This document shows, piece by piece, positions 21,961 through 33,890 of a stretch of 64,000 nt of DNA. The DNA is taken from assembly GCA_026120185.1 (NCBI GenBank), contig JANUWF010001659.1, positions 6,448,001 through 6,512,000 of the forward strand, given 5' to 3'. Each line of letters begins with the position of its first letter. Positions within the stretch are counted from its first letter, which is position 1. Below the pieces are notes generated by a model. The model had not been told where the DNA came from, made no database searches, and saw nothing but the letters and a program-made list of their open reading frames with translations. The translations under genes and the position numbers were made by a program. This DNA comes from Voacanga thouarsii (lineage: Eukaryota > Streptophyta > Magnoliopsida > Gentianales > Apocynaceae).

Positions 21961-23671
21961 TGAAGGATCAAAATGAAAAACATCAAAGAAAATGTAACGA
22001 AAATTTTTTCATTTTTTCAAGCCACATCTAGGAGAGAGTATTTACTTTTCTTTATTAGTCACGGATTAACCAACGAAGGGCCGGGTTGCACTGGAACTTG
22101 CGTTGGAAAGGAAGAAGAAGGTGCCTGCAGTTCGACCTGTATTCTTGCTAATCATCTACTCCTACGTATCAAACGTCTCCAAGCTTCCTCTTTTCGTCTT
22201 TTGGAGTATGACTCTACCTTACTCTTAGGTTAGCTTGATGAAAGCTCCTTCTTCTGATAATCAAAATATCTCCAAAGGAGAAAGAAGAGAAGAACGAGAG
22301 ACAAGAGGAAGAAACGGCACATTTGGAGAGAGAGCTCAGAAAAAATCATCATTTTTTTCCTCCCGTTTTTTAACACTAATTTCGGCCAACCTTAGGGCTT
22401 AATGAAGCCCTAATAGGCCCGGTGTTGTGCTCCGAAACCAATAAAAGATTGGATTAATCTTTTTTAATTAATTAATTATCTTTTTTGGCTTTATTAAATA
22501 CCCAAGATTAATTAATTAATTCAAATTGAACTCTTAATAAATATCAACATATATCAGCCTAATTATTTAATTTTTTCCAACCCAATTCTCTTAATTAATT
22601 AATTATCTTTTCTGGGCCTTATAAAAAATCCAAGACTAATTAATTAATTCTAATTGACTCTTAGAATAAATTTTATTCTCTTCTAAATAATTATCCATTA
22701 AGCCCAAATTGTGTCTAAACAACACCAAGGTAACTTGAGCTACTCTAAGGACTAAGAGACATATTATTCATGGCTACTAAAATGACCAAAATACCCTTAC
22801 TATTAAATAGCTACATTTTATCATTTTAAATATTTTTATTTATCACTATATGGGAATATTGACGCCAAGAATAATATTGCTAAAGTAATGTCTCCGACCT
22901 AGAGATGAAATGATGAAAATACCCCTCAATGTAAGATAGGATAATTGTATTAATACCCATCTCAAAGACATTTACCATCCTTAGATCTCTAGTTCGATAA
23001 TCTATAACTCACTCGAATATATTTTCCCATCATTTGAATCTACTCAAAAGCACATATTCTAGAGTCACGTTCCCAGGGCCCTAGATTATTAAATTATACT
23101 GGAAAATCATAAGGGGGTGATTTAACTTCATTAAGTGAAGCATAAAAACTCTGTTGCATGAGTCCGTCTTAACTAACTAGAGTAATATACCCAACATACA
23201 TCAAAGTGCAAGACCCTAGAATTGCCAGACCACTGACTTATACTTAAGTATAAAGGTATCCGTCCATGCTATAGCAGTAATAGTCTGGTCTCTATAATTA
23301 TAGTACTTTAAGAAAGACCATTATTACTGGTCCAGTTCAACGTATTTGAAATATGCTTATGCCAATGTTGTGAGTGAACTACTCACTGATTCAAGGTACA
23401 CCATTCATCATTGGAACTCATGGCATAATAGTCTTACCTTTATGAAATGCCCAGTTTTATCAAATGACTAAGAACTCAATTGTACTTATATGACAAGTAC
23501 ATATGGCCTATACCTTACTGTGAAGAACAACCCAACACATAGACCATTACTTGTCATACTTGGACCTTAAATGTGCAATAATATAACAAAAAAACTAAAT
23601 TAAATAAATAAATATTTTATTGCAATATATTTACACAGAATACATAGTCTTAGAGGGCATACTTTTCAACA
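21961..23671 (-). mobile_element. CopB 3' LTR
   Basis: Plus-strand ends are TGAAGGATCAAAATG and GCATACTTTTCAACA, 1711 bases. It pairs with 29142-30922. It contains repeated TAATTAATTAATT blocks (22470-22650) also seen in the partner. Confidence 0.9.
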
Positions 23672-23681
23672 ATCTCCCATT
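23672..23681 (-). other. CopB polypurine tract
   Basis: The minus strand reads AATGGGAGAT immediately before the LTR start. It resembles AAGTGGGAGA at 44495 in CopC. Confidence 0.8.
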
Positions 23682-23689
23682 TGCATTAC

Positions 23690-25350
23690 AAAGACTAAGA
23701 AAGTACACAAGTGCCTACACCTATGACATCTAATTTTCTGCAAAAATAACTTTTCTGTCAAAGGCTTGGTAAAAGGATCTGCCAGATTGTTGACAGAGGA
23801 AATCTAATCAATCACAATCTCCCATTTCTAGATGAACTCTCAGATGAGGTGATACTTCCTCTCTACGTACATGCCCTTTTTATGGTTTCAAGGTTCCTTG
23901 CATTGTGACACCGCTCCAGTATTATCACAATAAATTGTGACAGACCTGCCATGTGCAATACTACTCTAAGTTCTGTCAGGAACTTTTGGAGCCACATAGC
24001 CTCTTTATAAGCTTCTAAAGTAACAACGTACTTAGCTTTTATGGTAGAATTAGCAATCCAGGATTGCTTGATACTTCTCCATGAAATAGCTCCTCCAAAC
24101 AAAATGAAAACATATCCACTAGTGGATTTTCTTTCATCTTTATCTGCCTGAAAGTTTGAGTCTGTGGAACCGATAGGAACAAAATCATTAGCACATTATA
24201 CATGTATATAATCTCGTGTTTCCTTGAGATAGTTGAGTTTATGCTTTACGGCTTGCCAGTGAGCTTCATTTGGGTTTGACTAATATCTACTAACCATACC
24301 TACTGCAAAGCAGATATCTGGCCTAATATAGAGCATAGCATACATGAGACTTCCCACAGCCAAATCATAAGGGATCCTGCTTATTCTCTGCTTGTCTTCC
24401 TGTGTCTGAGGACACTACTTGGAAGATAAGAATAATCCATGTCTACAGGGTATAATAGCCCATTTACATTGATCCATGTTATACTTGAGCAATATCTTAT
24501 CAATATAAGCAGACTAGGATAAGCCTAATATTCTCTACTTCCTATTTCTAAGAAGCTTTATACCTAGAATGTAACTAGCTTCTCCCATATCTTTCATGCT
24601 AAATTGAATGGACAGCCAAACCTAATCGGATGATAATGTTCCTACATTATTTCCAATAAGTAGAGTGTTATCTACATAAAGTACCAAGAAAATCACTTTG
24701 CCACTGTCTGATTTCCTAGACACACATGGTTCATCCACGTTTTAAATAAAACCATAAGTTTTTATAGTTTCATCAAAACGTATGTTCTATGCTCGTGACG
24801 CTTACTTAAGTCCATAGATGGACTTCTTAAACTTACAAACCATTTATTTTTTACCTCTAGCAACAAAACTTTCTACCTGGGACATATAGATGTATTCACT
24901 AAGATGGCTATTTAAAAAGGCCATCTTAACATCCATTTGCTATATCTTGTAGTCATAATGACATACGATGGCTAAGGGAATTCAGATAGACTTAAGCATG
25001 GCTACTAGTGAAAAGGTTTCCTCATAATCAATTCCTTCTTTCTGAGTATAACCTTTAGCAACCAACCTTACTTTATAGGTTTCAACCTTTCCATAAGTAC
25101 CTCTCTTCCACTTGTATACTCAGTTACACCCAATAGGTTTTATCTCAGTAAGTGCAGTGACAAGATTCTAGACTTAATTGAGGTACATGAACTCAATTTC
25201 GGCATTGATGGCTAGTTGCCGTTTGTCTATATCAACATCAACAATGGCCTCTTCGTATCTAGTGGGATCTTGCTCCTGATTATCAAAGACTAGATCATAG
25301 ATCTCTTCGATCCACTTTTTGGAACTTTTGTGATCCTCCCACAACGACAA
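23690..25350 (-). pseudogene. CopB reverse transcriptase and RNase H
   Basis: The minus-strand translation gives the Copia reverse transcriptase blocks: KPIGCN*VYK near 25115, QMDVKMAFLN near 24925, KSIYGLK*AS near 24800, and the active site near 24695 reading YVDN instead of YVDD. RNase H follows with STDSNFQADKDERKSTSGY near 24145, then the open frame 24102-23863 (GGAISWRSIKQS..., then TLEAYKEAMWLQKFL). These enzymes would copy the element RNA into DNA. Stops at Trp and Gln positions and the changed active-site Asp mark it as dead. Confidence 0.88.
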
Positions 25351-25579
25351 GGCTCAAATTGTATAGGAACATCCAGTAGTATTTCTCTTAGTTTCTTGAT
25401 CGGGTGTTAGAAGTACTTGAAGTTGAATCAGTGACCAACTTCTCTTGCAACTCTATTATACTTAAACCCATGGTGGATGTAACTTGTTCATCCTCTAAGT
25501 ATCAAGCATTAGTAATAATAAGTACCTTATGCTCTTGAAGATAATAGAAATATCCACCTCTCATTCCTTTTGGATATAT

Positions 25580-26640
25580 AACAAAGTAGCATAACTTTGA
25601 TCTTAGTTCTAGCTTACTTCCTTTTGTCAGCACATAAGCTGGACAACCCTAGATCTTGAGGTGGTTCAGATTGGGCTTTCATCCAGTCTACATTTCATAG
25701 GGTGTCTTAGGTACTGATTTGAAAGGCACCATGTTCGAAACATATGCCGTTGTTTCCAAGGCATACCCCCCCCCAAAAAAGAAGAGATGCATGACTCATC
25801 ATGCTTCGACTATTTTCATCCAAGTACTATTTCTTCTCTCAGCTACTCCGTTCAGCTGGGGAGTCCCAAGCACAGTTAACTCGAGATACTATGCCGTGAT
25901 GTACCAAATAATCCTTAAATTCATCGAGGAGGTACTCTCTACCACGAGTGTGATCATCTATGAAAGTGATGAAGTACTCATAGCCTTCCCTAACTGATGC
26001 AGTCATCGGACCAAAAATATACGTATGAACTAGTGCTAGTATTTCTATGGCACTTTCTGCCTTTTTGGTAAAGTGACCAAAACCTTTTGGTCACTTTACC
26101 TTTAAGGCAAGATTCATATTGAGGTTATTCTTCCAATCTCAATGAACCTAAAAGCCTATCATGGATTAGCCTCTGAATCCGATTGGGATTTATATGTCCC
26201 AATCTTAGATGCCACAAATATTAGTCGTTTGATATGGCGTTTCTCTGTTTATTATCAAGTTCAGTTTGAATATTGTTCACTTGCTTTCTTATAGGATGTA
26301 TATAAAGGAGATTTCCAAATATATTTCCTATACAAATTAAATTACCATATTTACTGATGGAAACACTAAAATGGAAAGAAACAGAATATCCTTGAATCAT
26401 CAATTTTGAAACTGAAATCTAATTATATTTAAAAAAGAAACATATAAAATATCTTTTAAAAATAACTTCCTATTATAATAAACAATAAGCTCAAGATCTC
26501 CCACTACTTCAGCACATATTCTTGCTCTATTGCCTACTTAAAGTCCATGCTCGCCCTTACTGAGTCTCCTTATCCTTCTGAACCCCTACAAAGAGTTATA
26601 GACATAGTTAGTGGCTCTAGAATCAACTATCTAGGAAGAT
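25580..26640 (-). pseudogene. CopB protease and integrase, core deleted
   Basis: The minus strand has S*IVDSRAT near 26615, where STWIVDSGA (protease active site) is expected. A gag-pre-integrase part follows near 26200-26400 (an open stretch at 26403-26221 similar to CopC 38440-38580), then integrase EYFITFIDDHTR. This jumps directly to GREYLLDEFKDY, so roughly 40 codons including the second catalytic Asp are missing. A perfect 16-base inverted repeat (26067-26100) lies just upstream. Further on are NGVAER, GYALET and the PKGM...GYYF... region. A C run at 25767-25775 shifts the frame. Confidence 0.82.
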
Positions 26641-26649
26641 GTTGATCCA

Positions 26650-27498
26650 ACCATAAAAAATAGACTCTAAGTATAGAGCAATACCTAAAGTAGACTTGGC
26701 TAAGAAGCCCAGATAATCTTTCTTCCAATGCCCCTTCTTGCCATACTTGAAGCATTTGCCTTTGGCTTTCCCATTAGGCTTGGCCTGACAGGATGTATTG
26801 GGCTAGGCCTCTGCGTTATTTTGGACCTTCCTCTTCTTCAATTTCTTAAGCTTTGCCTTAATTCCAGAAGCAGAAGCAAAACAAGAGACCAAAACCTTTG
26901 ATATAGGCTTCATGATTCTTTGTTACCTAGAGCTCTTTCATAAGCTCCATGAGATTCATATCCAACTTGTTCATGTTGTAGTTCAAGTTGAACTAAGAAT
27001 ATAAATTAGACAAAGTTTTAAGAACCATATCAATTTGGCTTTCAGGATCTATTGTTGTGCCTAGGACCTCAGCCTCCTCGAAATAGGCAATTATCTTCAG
27101 CAGATGCTCCCAAACCAATGCCCGCTCAGCCATCCTAATATTCATGATTACCCTAAGAGCTTCCTGTCTTGGGGGCCGGCTTTTGTTAGCCAACATGGCA
27201 TGTAATGACAAATCCATGTCAAACATAGTGGCCATACCTCATATTTAGATTGGAGCACACTAGACATGGAAGCTAACATATAGTACTTAGCCATCTCGTT
27301 AGCTTTCTTCCATACCATCTCGGCCTCTTACTCCTGATCAATGGATTCTTCCCCAATCTCAGGACAGGAATCCGTAAGAACATACTTGTACTCCTCGACA
27401 GTGAGTACTATGTTCAAATTCCTCTTCTAGTCCACATAATTTGGGCCTGTCAACTTATTCTCCTTGAGAATAATTGACAATGGACTGAAACTAGACAT
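26650..27498 (-). pseudogene. CopB gag
   Basis: ATG at 27498 opens MSSFSPLSIILKENKLTGPN, then YVD followed by a TAG where Trp is expected. CopC has the same stop at the same codon. The open part 27235-26993 (MATMFDMDLSLHAMLANKSR) matches the UBN2-type gag of CopC. NYNMNKLDMNL and a degraded knuckle (near 26745) follow. It is packaging protein in origin, now non-functional. Confidence 0.85.
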
Positions 27499-29124
27499 TG
27501 TTGAAATATTGTAACAAAACGTTCATTTTGTTTGCAAGAAATAAAAATGCGCATTCTTTATATTATTTCTTTGATAATAGATAACTCTTAAAACCATTAT
27601 CAATAATATAACTAGTTTGGCTTTTAGAAAAACTAATAGAGCTTTGTAGGAAGATTAATAGCATTCTAAGTGAAGTGTATAACCATCACAAATCAAAACT
27701 TCCTGAATAAGTAATTGTCTAGAAAAAGTTCCACCGATAGGATGGCCATTGATTCTTACTACCTACGGGCAATCTAGTACTAAAAACCTCCAACGCAGGT
27801 TGGTCAATCCTGGCAAATACCATAGAGTTTTAATTTTACTTTTCCAATAGTTCTAGATACTTGTGGAAATCCATCCTATAGGGGGTCATACTCAGAATGA
27901 CACGAGGAAATCCACCATCTCTAATGAGAGTTGTGATGGAAGCCATGGGGTCATTGGAACCCCTCTCCCACTTAATATTTTATTAAAAATAGAGTTTTAG
28001 GCCCAGAAACATTTTCTATAATCTTATGGTTATATTAACTTTAGTAAAATACTAAAATTTAACATTATTCTCTATGTCAAGGATTAAATCCTTTGAGAGA
28101 ATAAATTATGGATTTATTTTACTATTCTTGGTTAATAACTAGGTAAAATTTTATCAAATAACCTTAAGTTCAATACTATTCTCTATGTCAAAGATTAAAC
28201 CCTCTAAGAGAATAAACTATAAAGTCTTTTATTTTAAAGTTTCCTAGATTGAAACGTTTTATCAAAAACCGTTCTATCTAGTGAGATTTTGGTCTTACAA
28301 GAACTTTGATCACAAAATGAAATAAGTGTGATAATAAAAGTAAACTTTTTCATGGTCAAACTATTCATTTATTCCTAAGTGACAAAACAATGGATCAAAT
28401 ATCATAAATTAAAAATTAATGATCATGTTTAATCCTAAGGTGGTTTCATCCTTTACTACTCGTTTTCATGCAAATTATTCAGTCATAGATAAATAAAACT
28501 ATTGCAGAAAATTAACCTCATATAATGGTTTCAAAACATGATTACATCAAGGAATAATTAAGGTACAGAACTTCAATAGTGCTCTCTCTTTTCTTGGACA
28601 AAATTGCGTGCATCTGCCTCTGGGCAGAACGGACCTGGCACTTAGTCCATTAGGCTCACCTAGCGTCAGGTCTGCTTTGTTTCTCCAAAACCTCTGACAG
28701 GGCAGTATGAACCTGGCGCCTAGTCCGATCGGGCCACCTGGCACCGAGTTTGCTCTGGAGTTCGTCAATTTCTAGAAAAATCTTGCTTTTCAGCCATTTT
28801 TCACCCCTCAACAATTCTAGCAATCACGTTCTTCAGTCCCCAAAATTTACAGGTTAAAAGAAATGCAAAAACCAAGCATAAAAACATACCATTACAAGTA
28901 TCTATGCCTTCAACCATAAGGCGTACATCGCATCTACTTAAAACCAGAAAAATAATGGGGAAACCATTAAAATATATGATCCTATGCCTCTAACAGCGAG
29001 GTGTATATGAACTCTATAAAGCAATGTATAAGGGATCGCATGAAATTACAAAAGATTCATTTTTAATAGTAAAGGAACCATATTTTCCAATTTTTAACCC
29101 TAGTACATGCTCCTAGATAAAACT
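27499..29124 (-). other. CopB untranslated leader
   Basis: Non-coding sequence between primer site and gag. It includes a T/A-rich part with two similar AGGATTAAATCCTTTGAGAG-type segments (28078-28110 and 28188-28212). A GC-richer tandem pair (about 28622-28690 and 28700-28765) is built around GGCAG..CGGACCTGGC. The frame 28547-28768 on this strand only reflects the GC-rich block. Confidence 0.65.
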
Positions 29125-29140
29125 GTGTCTCTGGTACCAT
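29125..29140 (-). other. CopB primer-binding site
   Basis: The minus strand reads ATGGTACCAGAGACAC next to the LTR end. It is a Met-tRNA type site (TGGTATCAGAG) with T changed to C. Confidence 0.75.
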
Positions 29141-29141
29141 T

Positions 29142-30922
29142 CGAAGGATCAAAACGGAAAACATCAAAGAAAATACAATGGAAATTTTTTCAGTTTTTTG
29201 AGCCATATTTTGAAGAGAGTACATGCTTTTATTTATTGGTCATGGATTAACCAACAAAGGGCCGGGTTGCACTGGAACTTGTATTGGAAAGGGAGAAGAA
29301 AGCGACTGCGGTTTGACCTGTATTCCCACCAATCTTTTACTCATACGCATCAAACATCTCCAAGCTTCCTCTCTTCGTCCTCCGAAGTATGACTCTACCT
29401 TGCTCTTAGGTTGGCTTGGTGAAAGCTCCTTCTTTTGATAATCAAAATATCTCCAAAGGAGAAAGAAGAGAAGAATGAGAGACAAGAGGAAGAAACTGCA
29501 CACTTGGAGAGAGAGCTCAGAAAAAAAATGTTATATTTTTCCTCCCTCTATTGTACACTAATTTTGGCTAGCCTTAGGGCTTGATGAAGCCATAATGGTC
29601 GAAAACACTAAGCCCTAATAGGCTTGGTGTTGTACTCCAAAACCAATCCAAGATTGGTCAAATCCTCTTAATTAATTAATTATCTTTTTAAGGCTTTATT
29701 AAATATCTAAGACTAATTAATTAATTTTAATTAGACTCTTAATATATGACAACAAATATCCGCCCAATTATTTAATTTATTTTAACCTAATTCTCTTAAT
29801 TAATTATCTTTTCTGGGCATTATAAAAAACCCAAGACTAATTAATTAATTCTAATTGGACTCTTAGAATAAATTTTATTCTTTTCTAAATAATTATCCAT
29901 TAAGCCCAAATTGTGTCCAAACAACACCATGGTAACTTGAGCTACTTTGGGGACCAAGAGATATTATTCATGGTTACTAAAATAACTGAAATGCCCTTAC
30001 TATTAAACAACTGCATTTTACCATCTTAAATATTTCTATTTATCACCATATGGGAATATTGACCTCAAGAATAATATTGCTAAAGCAATGTCTCCAACCT
30101 ACGAGTGAAATGACAAAAATACCCTTTTATGTAACACCCATCAATGAGACAAAATAAATGTACTAACACCCATCTCAAAGACATCTACCATCCCTAAATC
30201 TCTAGTCCGATAATCTATGACTCAATCGAATGTACTTGGTCATCATTGGAAGCTACCCAAAAGCACACATTCTAGAGTCACATTCTCAAGGCCTTGGATT
30301 ATTAGATTATCCTAGATAATCACAAGGATGTGATTTAACTTCACTAAGTGAAGAATAGAAACTCTATTGGATGAGTCCATCTTAACTAATTAGAGTAATA
30401 CACCCAATGTATAAGGTTATTGATCTCACAAAAGAAATCTCACACAACATACATCAAAGTGCAAGACCCTAGCGTCGCCAGACCACCAACTCATACTCAA
30501 GTATGAAGGTATCTATCCACACTATAGCAGTAATAGTCTAGTATCTATAATTATAGTACTTTAGGAAAGAACACTACTACAGGTCAGTTCTATGTATTCG
30601 AAATATGCTTATGCCAATGATGTGAGTAAACTACTCACTGATTCAAGGTAAACCATTCTTCATTGGAACTCATGGCCTAATAATCTTACCTTGATGAAAT
30701 GCCTAGTTCTATCAAAGGACTAAGAACTTAAATTTAATTTCATGACAAGTACCTATTATCTATAGCTTACTGTGAAGAACGACCCAACACATAAACCATT
30801 ACTTGTCATACTTGGACCTTAAACGTGCAATAATATAAGAAAAAACTAAATTGAATGAATAAATATTTTATTGTAATATATTTACACAGAATACAAAGTC
30901 TTTAAGGGCATACTTTTTAGCA
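29142..30922 (-). mobile_element. CopB 5' LTR
   Basis: Plus-strand ends are CGAAGGATCAAAACGG (first base changed from T) and GCATACTTTTTAGCA, 1781 bases, followed by the duplication GAAAG. It is collinear with 21961-23671 but has an extra segment near 30412-30445. Open frames at 29198-29503 are shared noise of both LTRs. Confidence 0.9.
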
Positions 30923-30995
30923 GAAAGAATACAGAATTAGCTCACAGATTGAGCAAATATATACCAACTAATGCAACTTAACCTTTTTATTTTTA

Positions 30996-31483
30996 GAACA
31001 ATAGATCTCACTTTGAATAACAATGTAGATAAGGAATTTTTGTTTTTCGAGTGTCTTAGGAAGTTTTTGAAAGTGTTAGTACAAATCTCTTGCTGAAAAT
31101 TGCATTTAAATGGCTTTTATAGGGGCAAAAATTAAGACTACAATGGCTTTTGACCTTCAGAACAATAGATCTCACTTTGAAGCACAATGTAGATAAGTGA
31201 TTTTTGTTTTTCAAGTGTTTAGGATGTTTCTGAAAGTGATAGTGCAAATCCTTTACTGAAAATAGCATTTAAATGGCTTTTATAGGGGCAAAAATTTAGA
31301 CTGCAATGGTTTTTGACCTTTAGAACAATAGATCTCACTTTGAAGCACAATGTAGATAAGGGATTTTTGTTTCTCACGTGTTTACAATGTTTCTGAAAGT
31401 GTTAGTGCAAATCCCTTGCTGAAAATCACGTTTAAATGACTTTTATAGGGGTAAAAATTACGACTACAATGACTATTTATTAC
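30996..31483. repeat. Three tandem copies of a 163-base unit in the CopA LTR
   Basis: Units start with GAACAATAGATCTCAC at 30996, 31160 and 31323. Each ends with TGGCTTTTATAGGGGCAAAAA or a close variant. They sit upstream of the transcript start side of the minus-strand LTR, where tandem enhancer-like repeats are common. Confidence 0.9.
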
Positions 31484-31954
31484 TGTCAGGTTTCGCAGAA
31501 TTTTGGACTCACAAAATAAAAAATTGTACGTCCAAAAGATGCATCGAAGATAACACTTTGTGCCTTAAAGTATATTTTCAGCAACATTAAATTTAGGCAC
31601 TTTGGAGATAGATTTTTGAGTGGCATTTTGCATTCAGAGTTCTACTAAAACAAATGACTTAACCAAAATCCAAAAAAAAAAAAAAGAATTTCTTTTAAAA
31701 TTCTTTTTATGGACAAAAACCTGGACAAAAAAAAGGCCATCTTTTTGAAATAATTTTGAATGATTCAATATGAAATATATGAATTGAACTTAAGGTAAAG
31801 AGATATAGAAAATACAAATAATACCTTAACCATACTTTCCTAGTCTAAAATTCTTCAAAAGTCTTCATGATATGCAACTTTTTTAGGTAGGATCTGGAGT
31901 TGAACAATCATTTTTGCACTTCATTAACTATAACTTGCACTACTAGAAAAATGC

Positions 31955-32695
31955 AATATACTAACTAACTATTACCAACTGACCACGTCTATTGGTAATT
32001 ACCAACCAAAATGAAAATTGGGAATATTTAAAACTTTTCCAACCATTTACCAACAAACATAATTGGTTGGTAAATAGTTAGTTGGTAATAAGTTGGTAAT
32101 CGGTTAATAATTTATTGGAAAAAAATTTACAAACTGGTTACCAATCAAAATATATCGGTTGGAAATATATTCAATTGGTAATTTAGCGGGAAAATATTTA
32201 CCAACTGATTACCAATCGATAACAATTGGTTGGTAATATATTCAATTGGTAAACGGTTGATATTTTAATTTAAAAATTTTACCGACCGATTACTAACCAA
32301 AATATGTCAATTGGTAATATATTCAGTTGGTAATTGGTCGGTATTTTAATTTAAAAATTTTACTGACCGATTACTAACTAAAATATATGAGCTGGTAATA
32401 TATTTAGTTGGTAATCGGTTGGAATTTTAATTTCAAAAGTTTACCAACCGATTATTAGCCGAAATATATTGGTTGGTAATATATTCAGTTGGTAATCGGT
32501 TAGTATTTTGGTTGGTAATTTAATTTAAAAATTTTATCAATCGATTACTAACCAAAATGTATTAGTTGGTACTATATTTAGTTGCTAATTGATTAATATT
32601 TTAATTTAAAAATTTTACCGACCGACTACTAACCGAAATGTTTCAGTTGGTAAACCTAGTCAGTTAGTAATCGGTTGGTAACTTAAGTTTAATTA
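31955..32695. repeat. CACTA left subterminal repeats
   Basis: Many copies of TTACCAAC or GTTGGTAA in both orientations, the type of motif bound by the TnpA protein. From about 32261 on they are arranged as five units of roughly 82 bases, each starting ATTTTAATTTAAAAATTTTAC (starts near 32261, 32342, 32424, 32519 and 32597). Confidence 0.9.
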
Positions 32696-32808
32696 TTTTT
32701 TAAAAAATTTGAAATATGTCACGTGGTAGAATGGTTCGTCACGTGACTACACATGGTGACACATTGCTACACAAGTGGCGCCATGCTGGAAAATCTAGCC
32801 TTTCTTTT

Positions 32809-32876
32809 GCCCACCAGGAGTCGAACCTGCGTCTCCATTGTGGAGGCACAGTGTTCCAACCACTATGCTACGTCAT
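32809..32876 (-). other. tRNA-like sequence in the CACTA left arm
   Basis: The minus strand reads TAGCATAGTGGTTGG (exact A box) and, about 30 bases on, GGTTCGACTCC (exact B box). A T-arm can form (CAGG/CCTG around TTCGACT) and a small hairpin CTCC..GGAG lies between the boxes. The 3' GGTGGGC finds no complementary 5' acceptor strand, so a working tRNA is unlikely. It could be a captured tRNA or SINE head, or a pol III promoter. Confidence 0.65.
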
Positions 32877-32879
32877 TGT

Positions 32880-33890
32880 TCGTTCAAATTGGCAGCACGT
32901 ATTATATTTATTTACTTCTTGCAAAATATTACAATTATATGAAATACACTTTTAAAAATTGTAAAATTTGATTTAAATAAATAAATAAAGTAAATTTTTT
33001 TATCACTTTTGTTTTTTTTAATTTGCTTCTATTTATCAGAATATATAATTATTTTGTACATATATATATTCCTAAATGATATAAATTTTATTTTTGAATT
33101 AGTAATAAAAGTAAGAATTTTTTTTCATACCTTTAGTTATACAACAAATTTCTTAGTTATAAATTTTTTTAATATAATAAATACTATTGAATTTAGAAGA
33201 CTCGTTTCATAATTTTTTTAATTATGTAAATATTCATAACTAAATAGACATTAAAAAATTTATCAATTAGGTGTTTTAAATTTAACGATAAAAAAATTAT
33301 ATTATATTTGTACACATAATTTTATGAACAGATATAATTGTTATTCTTTTTATCATAATATAAAAGTTATTACTTTTATTTGGATGACAATATAAATACG
33401 TTGGTGTCATGTATATGTGTAGGATGTGTTTCCATCATATGTATATTTTTCTATATACATGCACATATATAAATAGTAATTACTGTAAATCATACAAAAT
33501 TAAATAAGAATTATCTTTATTAATACATATAAATAGTCAATATACTCGTAAATTTGATTCTTTTATTTTATATTCAAATTGACAAAATTTTAAATTTATA
33601 TCATATACAACAAATATTATAAAAATAAAAAGTTTTCAATATAAAAAGTAGAAATACTTAGTAAAATTACTATTTTTATCCCACACTTTTAATTACTATA
33701 TCACATTTTGTCTTTCTGAATCCATGCATATATATAAATTATAATTATTATAGATAAAATTTATAAATTTTTAAGTAATATATGAATGTATATTGAGACT
33801 TAAGGTCATATATTAGTTAATTATTAATGCATTTAGTCATTACCTGAATTCCTATATTTTTTAACTTAGTTCATTTGGATAATTATATTT
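32880..33890. other. CACTA left arm, AT-rich, no gene seen
   Basis: Strongly AT-rich sequence with no motif I recognise. The frame at 33009-33212 is low-complexity. The end (33859-33890, TTAACTTAGTTCATTTGG...) is repeated at 46488-46520 as part of a tandem duplication into which CopC inserted. Confidence 0.7.

Larger units (their letters stand above)
21961..30922 (-). mobile_element. CopB: complete but decayed Ty1/Copia retrotransposon
   Basis: Two LTRs, primer site, gag, protease, integrase, reverse transcriptase, RNase H and polypurine tract in order on the minus strand, 8962 bases, flanked by a perfect GAAAG duplication (21956-21960 and 30923-30927). Gag, pol and LTRs are close relatives of CopC on the other side of the CACTA boundary. 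All genes carry stops, and the integrase has an internal deletion. It is inserted in the CopA LTR. Confidence 0.92.

Noticed and set aside
30996..31483. CRISPR-like or satellite array
   Set aside because: Three 163-base head-to-tail units without unique spacers inside an LTR are an ordinary tandem duplication in a plant element.
32809..32876. A functional tRNA gene
   Set aside because: A and B boxes are exact, but the acceptor strands are not complementary and the anticodon arm is irregular. Kept as tRNA-like only.
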